A stretch of 15,166 nucleotides of DNA from Saccoglossus kowalevskii. Its lineage: Eukaryota; Hemichordata; Enteropneusta; Harrimaniidae. Positions 1 through 9,541 of the stretch are shown one piece after another. The stretch covers positions 119,327 through 134,492 of the forward strand of contig NW_003136832.1 of the NCBI RefSeq assembly GCF_000003605.2. The letters run 5' to 3'. Made by a program: the position numbers and the translations under genes. The notes under the pieces were generated by a model. It saw nothing but the letters and a program-made list of their open reading frames with translations. It did no database searches and had not been told where the DNA came from. Every line of letters begins with the position of its first letter. Position 1 is the first letter of the stretch.

Positions 1-2032
1 TTGACCAGGTACATCCTGGTATAAAAGTGACCCAGGTCATACACCCTGGTATAAAAGTGACCCAGGTCATACATCCTGGTATAAAAGTGACCCAGGTCAT
101 ACATCCTGGTATAAAAGTGACCCAGGTCATGCATCCTGGTATAGAAGTGACCCAGGTCATGCATGTACATCCTGGTATAGAAGTGACCCAGGTCATACAT
201 CCTGGTATAAAAGTGACCCAGGTCTCGCATCCTGGTATAGAAGTGACCCAGGTCATGCATGTACATCCTGGTATAGAAGTGACCCAGGTCATACATGTAC
301 ATCCCGGTATAGAAGTGACCCAGGTCATGCATGTACATCCTGGTATAGAAGTGACCCAGGTCATACATCCTGGTATAGAAGTGACCCAGGTCATACATGT
401 ACATCCTGGTATAGAAGTGACCCAGGTCATACATCCTGATATAAAAGTGACCCAGGTCTCGCATCCTGGTATAGAAGTGACCCAGGTCATACATCCTGGT
501 ATAAAAGTGACCCAGGTCTCGCATCCTGGTAGAGAAGTGACCCAGGTCATGCATGTACATCCTGGTATAGAAGTGACCCAGGTCTCGCATCCTGGTATAG
601 AAGTGACCCAGGTCATGCATGTACATCCTGGTATAGAAGTGACCCAGGTCATACATGTACATCCTGGTATAGAAGTGACCCAGGTCATACATGTACATCC
701 TAGTATAAAAGTGACCCAGGTCATACATCCTGATATAAAAGTGACCCAGGTCATGCATCCTGGTATAGAAGTGACCCAGGTCATGCATGTACATCCTGGT
801 ATAGAAGTGACCCAGGTCATACATGTACATCCTGGTATAGAAGTGACCCAGGTCATACATCCTGGTATAGAAGTGACCCAGGTCATACATCCTGGTATAA
901 AAATGACCCAGGTCTCGCATCCTGGTATAGGAGTGACCCAGGTCGTACATGTACATCCTGGTATAGGAGTGACCCAGGTCATACATGTACATACTGGTAT
1001 AGAAGTGACCCAGGTCATACATCCTGGTATAGAAGTGACCCAGGTCATACATGTACATCCTGGTATAAAAGTGACCCAGGTCATACATCCTGGTATAAAA
1101 GTGACCCAGGTCATGCATCCTGGTATAGAAGTGACCCAGGTCATGCATGTACATCCTGGTATAGAAGTGACCCAGGTCATACTTGTACATCCTGGTATAG
1201 AAGTGACCCAGGTCATACATCCTGGTATAGAAGTGACCCAGGTCATACATGTACATCCTGGTATAGAAGTGACCCAGGTCATACATCCTGGTATAAAAGT
1301 GACCCAGGTCTCGCATCCTGGTATAAAAGTGACCCAGGTCTCGCATCCTGGTATAGAAGTGACCCAGGTCTCGCATCCTGGTATAGAAGTGACCCAAGTC
1401 ATGCATGTACATCCTGGTATAGAAGTGACCCAGGTCATACATCCACATCCTGGTATAGAAGTGACCCAGGTCATACATCCACATCCTGGTATAGAAGTGA
1501 CCCAGGTCATACATGTTCATCCTGGTATAGAAGTGACCCAGGTCATACATGTACATCCTGGTATAGAAGTGACCCAGGTCATACATGTACATCCTGGTAT
1601 AGAAGTGACCCAGGTCATACATGTACATCCTGGTATAGAAGTGACCCAGGTCATACATCCTGGTATAGAAGTGACCCAGGTCATACATCCTGGTATAGAA
1701 GTGACCCAGGTCATACATCTTGGTATAGAAGTGACCCAGGTCATACATGTACATCTTGGTATAGAAGTGACCCAGGTCATACATGTACATCTTGGTATAG
1801 AAGTGACCCAGGTCATACATGTACATCCTGGTATAGGAGTGGCCCATGTCATACATGTACATCCTGGTATAGGGAGTGACCCAGGTCATACATCCTGGGA
1901 TAGGGAGTGACCCAGGTCATACATCCTGGGATAGGGAGTGACCCAGGTCATACATCCTGGGATAGGGAGTGACCCAGGTCATACATCCTGGTATAGAAAT
2001 GACCCATATACTGGTATTAAGAGTCCCAGGTG
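1..2032. repeat. Minisatellite of 30-bp and 36-bp units, open at the left window edge
   Basis: About 60 tandem units run from the first base. The basic 30-bp unit reads roughly ATCCTGGTATAGAAGTGA then CCCAGGTCATAC. The 36-bp variant adds ATGTAC (twice ATCCAC), and another 30-bp variant has CTCGC in place of CATAC. Units differ mainly at TATAAAA/TATAGAA and CATAC/CATGC. From about 1862 the units become 31 bp (TATAGGGAGTG), and after 1990 the array decays into single-copy sequence near 2032. Because 30 and 36 are multiples of three, the array is open in frame for about 627 codons, 27-1910, on the plus strand, and partly on the minus strand. I read this as a consequence of unit length and not as a protein gene: no unique N- or C-terminal sequence, splice site or signal peptide is seen. 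The left end is cut by the window. Confidence 0.97.
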
Positions 2033-3348
2033 GTCATAACCGCAAGTACTAAACTGAACCGTGAGGTCAAAAAATCCTAATAAAGACCAAGGAGGAAGGC
2101 CATTAGTCAGTTTATATTATGTTCAGTCAAACATTCATTTACTGTGTGTTATTATATAGGAATTTATTTTCACTGTAGACATTGATTTGGTGTGTGCATT
2201 GTATTTTCACAGACCAAGTTGAGGACAATTGTATTTATCACTGGAATTGAACCAATATACACTGACACTAATAACATTGATAAATAGAGTACAAAATGTA
2301 CTTTTATATACGAAAATACATTTCAGAAATAAAACTAAACTAGATAAAATTCAAACACATAGTTTGTATATGACTTTTTTATTGTAATTTATTTACCTTG
2401 ACAGTCTTGGGTGAACACTGACATGATTGTTTATTTGATAGATCAAAACACTTATAAAAAAAAACAACTTTATAACTTGTAGTAGAAAGATATAAACCTG
2501 CTGTGAGCAGACAAAGTTTTATCTAGAATATTGTTTATTCATTAAATTCTGTGAGTATTTCTTAACAGTTATTTGGATAATCAAACTGTTCATGTTTGAA
2601 GACAGAAACTGTTATTATTCATTTACCAGTATTTATGATATACCACTGTCTGTGTTTAGTATGTCTTTAGCGAAACATTCATTTCACTGTGGAATTTATA
2701 CTGTAAAAATGGAAATTTTATTCATGGAAAGACAAGTTACCCCTAAAATTTGTGGTGATTTTTTTGAAAAGCAATGCATGTTCCATATTTTTAGTGTTAG
2801 TTTCACAGTGAAAGTAACCTCAGTTCCACAATAGTTTTTAGATGATAAGCTGATTATTTTTGTGATGGTGTGTGTGGTAGTGTGGTGGACACTATTTTCT
2901 TGTGTTTCTTCAAGGTTGATTTCTGAGTTTAGGTAATGTATAGAGGTTTATTTTACAGCAAAATCCTCACCATATACCAATTGTAACTGCTTTTTGTGGT
3001 TATTAAGACAAGGAGACTAAAGTTTCCGGTGCTTTGTACAATTTATGAATAATCATTTCTTGTTAATTTGAATTAAGTAATCATGTGATTTAGCATATCA
3101 ATCATTCATTGATAATTTTTTTTGTAACATTTCTAGAATATGAAACATATTTTCATCTTTCTTTTTTATGATTATCTGTTTTGAAAATTGTTTCAATATT
3201 TTCTTAAAAGTCTAGAAAAAAATCTTTGTTTCAGATCAGATTAAAAACACTTTTTTTTAAATTTTATTCTGGGCTATAAATTTCATCAACTATTATTTTA
3301 TGACTGTTGAACTTTAGGTAGCTGATCACAGTTACTACTTTACTAACT
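2033..3348. other. AT-rich non-coding stretch
   Basis: No convincing gene. An 80-codon ATG-started plus-strand frame at 2592-2834 is rich in F, S, C and I, has no recognisable motif, and sits in sequence no different from its surroundings, so I treat it as chance. Homopolymer T and A runs are frequent. Confidence 0.6.
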
Positions 3349-3591
3349 TTAACCCTTTCATCACCAGACTTTCCCGCTCAAATTTTTCAAAACTTTTTTC
3401 TCATATTTTTCAATATTTCAGGAAATAAACCCTAATTTTGGAGCCAACAGACAAAATTTGAATCAATTTAAGTTTTCACTCAAAACATTTGCCTTGTTTT
3501 CCCCCCAATCTTCTAAAGGAAAATGCAGAATATAAATGGGACAATTTTTGAATTTTTGATAAGAAGAGGGAACTGATGGTGAAAAAGTTAA
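3349..3591 (+). mobile_element. TTAA-flanked piggyBac-type MITE, copy 1
   Basis: The element is 243 bp including TTAA at both ends (3349-3352 and 3588-3591). The left terminus reads TTAACCCTTTCATCACCAG. The reverse complement of the right terminus reads TTAACTTTTTCACCATCAG, giving imperfect terminal inverted repeats of about 19 bp. The interior holds no long frame. A TTAA duplication with ends starting CCC is typical of piggyBac superfamily elements, so this is probably a non-autonomous derivative. A second copy in the same orientation starts 504 bp downstream and shares inner blocks such as CCCTAATTTTGGAGCCAA and AGAGGGAACTG. Confidence 0.85.
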
Positions 3592-3852
3592 TTTCCAATG
3601 AATACAAATTTATTGATGATACATTGTTATTTAGCACATGTCTTTAAGTCGAGCCATACTGTATTTTTTACACTTTCAAAAATAATTTCTAGAGTTTCTG
3701 AAATAACTGTCATTTACATACATTTGAGTTACTTGATAAGGGGCATATGGCACTTTTTTTCTTTTATGAACAAAATTATTGCATGCAAACATAGGATTTT
3801 ATCTCTAAATTAAACATATAGCATTTGCAATATCTAAATCAAGCAACTGCCA

Positions 3853-4077
3853 TTAATCTTTTCACCACCAGGCTTTCTCGCCCCAATTTTTCTGCACTTT
3901 TATCTTATAATCTTCAACATTTCTGGAAATGAACCCTAATTTTGGAGCCAATAGACAAAATTTGAGTCAATTTTCAGTTTTTACTCCAATTTTTGTCTCA
4001 ATATTCACAAGGAAAGTGTAGACTATAAACGTGACTATTTTGTGATCAAAAGAGGGAACTGGTGGTTAAAAGGTTAA
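3853..4077 (+). mobile_element. TTAA-flanked piggyBac-type MITE, copy 2
   Basis: The element is 225 bp with TTAA at 3853-3856 and 4074-4077. The left end is TTAATCTTTTCACCACCAG, and the reverse-complemented right end is TTAACCTTTTAACCACCAG. It aligns along its length with the copy at 3349-3591, with many substitutions and small gaps, so both insertions are old. It has no coding capacity. The 261 bp between the two copies shows no gene. Confidence 0.85.
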
Positions 4078-4660
4078 TGTTCAAATATTGAAAAAAGCCG
4101 AAGTTCTAGGTGATGTGACCTATAGGGGGTCCTGCATTAAACTTAATGTGCTACAGACATTCACGCTATTGGGATTGTAAAATTAACCACGAACATTAGA
4201 CATCTTATCATGGAATTTTTAGATCCCAAAATTACATTATGTTCCATATGTAACTTGCTGTATTCTTCAATTATCACTTTTTAAAGGTGCAATATGGATA
4301 AAATATGTATTTTTTTTAATATTGTTGTTTGATATTCCATATTGTAGACCAAATCAGATTATGATTCATCATAAACTACTAAACATGTTGCGTTTTCAGA
4401 GCATCAACAGTAATCGTTAGATGCAAAACCACTAATACACATACACACTAATGTACATACCAAAACAAGCAGTACACATGTGTATTAGAGATTGTCATTG
4501 TTTCCCAATGTATAGATGTGTGATACAAGAATAGCATGGTCATGATGAATCAATATGAAGTATTAAACAATACTAAAAAAATGCATCTTCTTGTCCATTG
4601 CATCTTCAAACTGAAAATCGTCACTGCGAGACCCTGTGTTATGCATGAAATCGAATGTAA
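4078..4660. other. Non-coding AT-rich stretch
   Basis: I see no gene, repeat or RNA gene. A short run of CACA-type sequence near 4438-4500 is the only low-complexity feature. Confidence 0.5.
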
Positions 4661-4987
4661 AAACAGGTCAAAGTTCATAGCGTCTTAGTAGCGACAAATA
4701 TTGCGTGGGAACTTATTTTGGGAGATATTTCCATGCTCAATAATATGCTGTACACATTTCATGATGGTCAATTTCGAAGAAGTAAGAGTATTCAAACGCA
4801 ATATTCCCCTGTCAAAGATCAGCCTTTCGATGTGAGCTACGAAGTAAAGAAATTCAAGTTCAAAATCCAATCATTCGATTTTTGCGGCAGACGTCTTTCA
4901 CCCAACTCGCGAGACCTCACAGTTGAACAGAAATCACCTATTATTCAAGCAAATGTGGCCAGATATTTTTTCTTTCTTATAAACTGA
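4661..4987 (+). CDS. Unassigned coding-like frame, possible exon or decayed element
   Basis: The plus strand is open for 108 codons between a TAA at 4658-4660 and a TGA at 4985-4987. It is more GC-balanced than its flanks, and its codons look coding-like, with many RNY triplets. The first ATG is at 4733. The middle of the product is rich in basic and aromatic residues: FRRSKSIQTQYSPVKDQPFD, then a KKFKFKIQSFDF segment, then CGRRLSPNSRDLTVE. I recognise no domain, signal peptide or membrane segment. Possible donors inside it are GTAAGA at 4782 and GTGAGC at 4831. No clear acceptor is seen upstream, since the AG at 4664-4666 lacks a pyrimidine tract. The minus strand is also open over much of it (4870-4685), which weakens the call. 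It could be one exon of a gene, a transposon remnant or chance. Confidence 0.25.
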   Translation, partial: KQVKVHSVLVATNIAWELILGDISMLNNMLYTFHDGQFRRSKSIQTQYSPVKDQPFDVSYEVKKFKFKIQSFDFCGRRLSPNSRDLTVEQKSPIIQANVARYFFFLIN

Positions 4988-5504
4988 TTTGTATTCTTTT
5001 TGGGGAAAAATTTTATTTCAGAATATTGAGTAATATGAATAAAACAACATTTCTTGTACATCAGTCATGATAACATACTTTGTATTTGTCTTTTCAATCA
5101 TCAGCTAAGTTGATATATTCCTAAAACTCTACCACATAACCTTTAATTTCTTTCAACTTCCACTGTGTATTGTTTCACAAAATTCTTTTTAAAATTCGTG
5201 CCAGTTATACTTAAATTTGCATTGGCTACAGTTATTGATTATGATTTGACAAATATGTTAATCATGGGATTATTGTGTGGTAAAAAATGTATTAGAGAAA
5301 AATTGACTCATTCAAGGGTTAACATTCCGTGTTTAAAATTCTTAGGAAATGACTACTTGGTGTGACCCACTGCCTTGAGATTTGATGAGTTATTCTGACT
5401 TTGAGGTTAGTTGTACTTGATAACAAGGTTTCACATACAATTCTGAGTAATATTGAGGTATTATGAAATGTTGGATTTTACACCAGAATTTTGATATAAT
5501 CAGC
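4988..5504. other. Non-coding stretch
   Basis: No supported gene. A 66-codon frame at 5165-5365 lacks an ATG start and any motif. Confidence 0.5.
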
Positions 5505-5547
5505 TATGGGAGATGACAGGGACAAATAGCTATTAACATCTCTCATA
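5505..5547. repeat. Imperfect inverted repeat (11-bp arms)
   Basis: TATGGGAGATG at 5505-5515 pairs with CATCTCTCATA at 5537-5547 with one G-T mismatch across a 21-nt loop. The loop contains the palindrome ATAGCTAT. It may be a piece of a decayed mobile element; no target duplication was identified. Confidence 0.5.
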
Positions 5548-5764
5548 CCCTGCTGCACGAGTGTCAATATTGTCCATAAAAGTACAATCTATAACCAATG
5601 ATGACATAAATATTATTGACTTATAAAAGTTAGAGAGGTGAGGTGGGTTGTAAGTATCTTAGATCTTATTATTATACGTATAAACAACACTTCAAAGTTT
5701 TACAAAACATATTTCACATAGCTTGGACTATTCATTATGTGAATAGAGAGCTGACCTGTAACTA

Positions 5765-6190
5765 GAAAAGCAGAAGTGTTGTTTGGAAAGCCATAGAAAT
5801 TAGTTGAAAAAGTTGCGCGGAGTTTAAAAATAATTGAAACTATTTGTGAAAAAAGTTGTTTGGAATGTCGAAAAAGTTGGTTGGTAAGATGATAAAATTG
5901 GTTAGAAAGTTGTAGAAAGTCTGACAAGTCGTTTGGAATATCAAAGAATTTCATTGAAAGACTGTTGTGTCATAAAACTCATGGCAAGTCAAAGAAGTTA
6001 GTTGAAAAGATGGTGTGAAAGTTGGAAAACATTGATCAGAAAGTTTGTTAGAAAGTCAAAAAAGCTGGTTGGAAAATCATGGTAGTTAGTTGGAAAGTTG
6101 AATGGTCCGGAAAGTTAGTTGGAAAGTCATAGAAGTTCACTGAAAAGTCAAAAAATTGGAAAGTTGTAGAAGTTGGTTGAAAAGTCCAAG
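5765..6190. repeat. Degenerate tandem repeat based on GTTGGTTGGAAAGTC
   Basis: More than a dozen imperfect units of about 18-24 bp resembling AGTTGGTTGGAAAGTCATAG follow one another, with variants such as GTTGTTTGGAATGTC and GTTAGTTGGAAAGTC. Unit length and sequence vary, so this is an old, decayed minisatellite. The 84-codon minus-strand frame at 5700-5954 is a product of the repeat composition and is not a gene. Confidence 0.75.
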
Positions 6191-6199
6191 AGGTTTCTG

Positions 6200-6560
6200 C
6201 CATTTGGTTGTTGCCATGACAATTACAATTGTTATCATCTTACTACAATCTCATGGAGATCAACCCATATACCCTACATACAAAGTATCAAAAAAATTGG
6301 GCTGGTAGTTTTTAAGAAGAAGTAATAAATAACATTTTTTGCCCACCATGGCTTAAAATGTAGAATTGAAAATTTCGTCACAAAATAAATAAACCTGTCA
6401 GACGTTCACCCTTAGTACATGCATACCCAGTATCAATACAATTGAGTAATTTTCAAAAAGTTTATTGACAGATGACGGATGGACAGCTGTGGATAATCAC
6501 CTATATGAATAGGTATGATCGATATGAATCAGAATGCTTAGATGGGTGTGTCCCTGGCAA
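6200..6560 (+). repeat. Probable dispersed repeat fragment
   Basis: The segment contains phrases that look like those in interspersed repeats of invertebrate genomes: ACCCTACATACAAAGTATC near 6270, a GTAGTTTTTAAGAAGAAG block near 6306, CAGATGACGGATGGACAG near 6469, and GTTGCCATGACAAT at 6210. The family resemblance is from memory and unverified, and no target duplication or tail was found. The ATG frame 6472-6747 starts within this segment and runs into AT-rich sequence, so I do not call it a gene. Confidence 0.3.
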
Positions 6561-6995
6561 CCAAATATTGTCCCTAGAAACCATGCACAAAACTGGTTTC
6601 TGCAAAATGATAAATTTGGTTGTCAGTAAGCTGAAGGAACTTTTTATATACCTTAGGTCAAAACAAAAAGTGTTGCTTCTCGCCATCGCGTGCATCATTT
6701 TAAAACTTGTCACTCACACGTCTGTTTTTGCAATTTTCTACTTGTAAAGTGCGCCGCATACGGTGGAAAGAGAAAATGTTTTGTTGATCCAAATCAAAGT
6801 GTATTGCAGGAAAAAAAATGCTCTTCAACATGAAATGTTAACAATGATTTCACAATATAATACTTCAGTGAGTAGCGTTAGTGCTCGTCATATTAGTTTC
6901 AACATTGTACGCGATATCCCCGATCGCATAATCAACATTACCAGGTGTATTGTCGCTATACTGTAGAAGTTTCTAACAGAAACTAGCTGTGATCA
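6561..6995. other. Stretch without a supported gene
   Basis: Two overlapping frames (6472-6747 plus, 6501-6713 minus) and one at 6763-6966 have no motif and no convincing splice context. I see no repeat boundary here until the MITE at 6996. Confidence 0.45.
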
Positions 6996-7157
6996 TAAAG
7001 CGGGGGAGTCGTCACCTGCGAATGCGTCAGATGGCCATAGCGTGTCATTGTTTACAAACAAGCGTCTACCCATGAGCCTTTGCGTTTTAGCGTGTGTTGT
7101 TATCGTCGTTTGGGACTCAATTCCCGCGCGTGTGCAGGTGACAACCCTCCCGCTTTA
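6996..7157 (+). mobile_element. TA-flanked MITE, copy A
   Basis: A 158-bp element (6998-7155) is flanked by TA dinucleotides. The left end reads AAGCGGGGGAGTCGTCACCT. The reverse complement of the right end reads AAGCGGGAGGGTTGTCACCT, giving terminal inverted repeats of about 22 bp. The interior contains a TTGTTTACAAACAA palindrome. It has no coding capacity. A second copy at 12437-12589 is inverted relative to it. The TA target duplication suggests a Tc1/mariner-like source, but the superfamily is an inference. Part of this element and its flanks are noticeably more GC-rich than the neighbourhood. Confidence 0.85.
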
Positions 7158-7330
7158 ATAGCTGTGATTTTGAACAGTTTTTTTGTTCAAACATAACATG
7201 GAGATGACAAAATCTTTCCGAGATATTGTTTTAGACACAATTGCATGGGTAAAGTGACGCTACACAAGGCTAATATCACATAAAACGTGATGTAAAAAAT
7301 AACGTCGAGTTGTTGCCATCGTTGGATTCG

Positions 7331-7379
7331 GTCACGTGACGTGGACAATTGTAAAACATGACGCACAGCATTATGGGAA
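7331..7379. promoter_or_regulatory. Promoter-like motif cluster (E-box, CRE/UPRE-like, ZNF143-like)
   Basis: GTCACGTGAC at 7331-7340 is a perfect 10-bp palindrome containing the CACGTG E-box bound by USF/TFE-type bHLH factors. TGACGTGG at 7337-7344 overlaps it and matches the ATF6/XBP1 element. On the minus strand, 7379-7362 reads TTCCCATAATGCTGTGCG, which by eye matches 16 of 18 positions of the Staf/ZNF143 consensus. The segment is more GC-rich than its surroundings. Such sites cluster near vertebrate promoters. Which transcript it would serve is unknown: ATG frames start close by on both strands (7432 plus, 7441 minus). Confidence 0.35.
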
Positions 7380-7515
7380 GTGACACATACAAAATCATCA
7401 GAAAGTTGCTTAGTTTCTCGACGTATTTGACATGATTTCATCCAGGACTCTGGTATTAAGTTGTCATCTTGTAGTTGTACTGTTTGAGGTTCGCTTCACA
7501 AAACTGGATTTTAAT

Positions 7516-7524
7516 AGATGGCGC
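7516..7524 (+). promoter_or_regulatory. CTCF/YY1-like core AGATGGCGC
   Basis: AGATGGCGC fits the AGRKGGCRS core shared by bilaterian CTCF sites, and also resembles YY1 sites. The upstream half of the vertebrate CTCF consensus is not matched. It is followed by a GC-rich stretch, GGGGGCAACCCCGCGG. Confidence 0.3.
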
Positions 7525-8779
7525 ACTCTGGGGGCAACCCCGCGGTCATTTTTGTTTTCACTTGCAAGTACAACGTCGGTACAAAGTAATACTAATGACA
7601 CAGGAAATGTTCCATTGAAAATATAAATCCGAGGGAAAAGATCGATAGTTATATATAATAGTACATGTCAGTGTTAGGTATAATCAGCCCTGGACTCTCT
7701 ATAGCCATCAACTGCCTGTGCAGTGTGGAATGTAATTCAAGTTTTGACAATAATTTTGAAGATGAATTGCACTTACATCATAACAGATATAAAAACAATA
7801 TTTGCTTTCGTCTTTGCTATAATAAAAAGGGGAAGGCAATTTAATAGAATGAATACCGCTACTGTTTTTGGAAATTTTACGAGAACAAAATTGTTTCAAC
7901 CAATATGCAAAATGATTTTAAACGCTCCAAACAAGGTCAGTGCCATTTAATGAAACTAAACAGACCACAGCTTATTTTATTGATGAAGCTTAAGACAAAA
8001 ATGCAGCGATGAACATCGGTATTACATACATTTTCGAAATCAGCGCCTCAAAATTGACCAGAAACCTTGTCACGCAAACTTTCTTTTCGAATATCATTTC
8101 AGCTCTTATTTTTTATGTTAATAATTGTCCCACATTTTCGCGTCTGTGATTTGACACCAAGCCTAATAGTATGGCTATGATAGTATGATTTGGTAATATG
8201 CAACATCAATCAATCAATCGATCACTAAAATCAATCACATCGTGGAAATCAAATTATTGGAGCAGGCAATACCAGAGACAGGAAAATCGTGGCGGCAGAG
8301 AATAAACAAGATAGGTATATCGGGTTTGCAGCCGCATCTTTCACCGAAGATAACTCTGATTATTTCTACTATAATTTTCATTTCAGAGAGGTATAAAGAA
8401 CTTTAAGAAAATCTTGGCTTGGTTGATTCTTTCTGTGAATATATGACATTTTTATATGTATGTATGTGTGACATGGAAAAGAATTACGATATCATCTCTG
8501 AAGTGTGTGCCACTCAAACAGTCTGCCTTATTGTTGGAGTGAGTTTGGTGGAATGTATACCGCACCCACGTCAAACGAGAGACAGAAAGGCATCTTCTCC
8601 TGCAATGGTTCGACTGTTTTGCCTCCACGTGCCGTAACATTGTATTGTACACACTTCAGTACACCTGTATCGTCAACTTAAATCTGTTGCATTACATAAT
8701 ACCTTACAACATTCACGTATAACCCCTTGTTCACAAAAGTAATTATTCAAAGGCACATACAATCAAATACTTGTATTGA
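7525..8779. other. Stretch with no firm gene, two weak exon-like segments
   Basis: Two segments look mildly coding. At 7724-7935 (plus) an acceptor-like CTGCCTGTGCAG precedes about 70 open codons that end at a good donor, AAG|GTCAGT. At 8404-8637 (plus) about 77 codons are open, although the minus strand 8652-8452 is open as well, with an ATG start. Neither shows a known motif. CAAT-type simple sequence lies near 8204-8222. Confidence 0.35.
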
Positions 8780-8796
8780 TACATCACCAATTTTAA

Positions 8797-8802
8797 TTTA
8801 TT
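8797..8802 (-). terminator. Polyadenylation signal AATAAA of the four-exon gene
   Basis: The minus strand reads AAAATAAATT here, about 240 bases beyond the stop codon at 9046-9044. This is the first canonical AATAAA downstream of the coding region, so the 3' end of the mRNA is expected near 8780. The inferred 3' UTR (9043 to about 8780) has no open frame of note. Confidence 0.55.
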
Positions 8803-9043
8803 TTAACTACAGTACAACCATCACTAGTAAGCATGTAAATATGTGTAATTATGCTGTAATAACATACTACATTGAGTGTTTAACATATCTCATGTGCATT
8901 TAAAGTGGGTGTCAGTGTATTTTATATATCATCCGAAAATACGCGACAAAAATTAACTTCTTATACATGCGAAAACCTAATCACAAAAGGTCAGTTGAAA
9001 TGTCACTAAACTACTGGTCGATGTACACAACAAGCAGTGCACA

Positions 9044-9190
9044 TCATTGGACCATTTCGTTTGGTTGGTAGCAGGTGAATCGAGACTTCTGATTGTCCGG
9101 AAGACCGTGACAGTAGCTGTCAAATGACTGCCATTTTATTTTGGCTGGTGGGTTAGATAGTTGATACCCTTTCATAATCAATGGACATTC
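9044..9190 (-). CDS. Coding exon 4 (last) of the secreted cysteine-rich gene
   Basis: The acceptor GCTTTCTAATTTAG precedes 9190, and 48 codons follow in phase 0 to TGA at 9046-9044. The exon encodes residues 142-189. It starts [20 protein letters not shown], completing the second cysteine module with the CP pair, and adds C168 and C181, which have no counterpart in the first module. Confidence 0.75.
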   Translation of the reverse strand, partial: ECPLIMKGYQLSNPPAKIKWQSFDSYCHGLPDNQKSRFTCYQPNEMVQ

Positions 9191-9218
9191 CTAAATTAGA
9201 AAGCGTAACATTATAAAG

Positions 9219-9307
<89 letters not shown>

Positions 9308-9471
9308 CGTATAAACTATTATATTGAAATTTATCTCAATTGTAAACTCGATCTGAAACAGAAGTAATTGGTTTTCAAGTTCCTTGATGTCAATATTTCC
9401 GAAAATAAGATTAAATGTTTTTGCTTGTTGGGTGTGACGATATTAAAACCGTTAAACTGATTAAGTGTGTT

Positions 9472-9541
<70 letters not shown>

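Noticed and set aside
27-1910. A 627-codon open frame and a 111-codon frame on the opposite strand (1852-1517)
   Set aside because: Both consist only of minisatellite units of 30 and 36 bp and contain no unique sequence, so I do not annotate a gene.
1-2032. CRISPR array
   Set aside because: The units are contiguous without unique spacers, and the context is eukaryotic.
2592-2834. 80-codon ATG-started plus-strand frame
   Set aside because: Its composition equals that of the surrounding AT-rich sequence, with no motif, signal peptide or promoter.
5700-5954. Minus-strand 84-codon frame
   Set aside because: It is explained by the degenerate GTTGGTTGGAAAGTC tandem repeat.
6472-6747. Overlapping 91-codon plus and 70-codon minus frames
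   Set aside because: They start within a probable dispersed repeat and show no domain or splice context.
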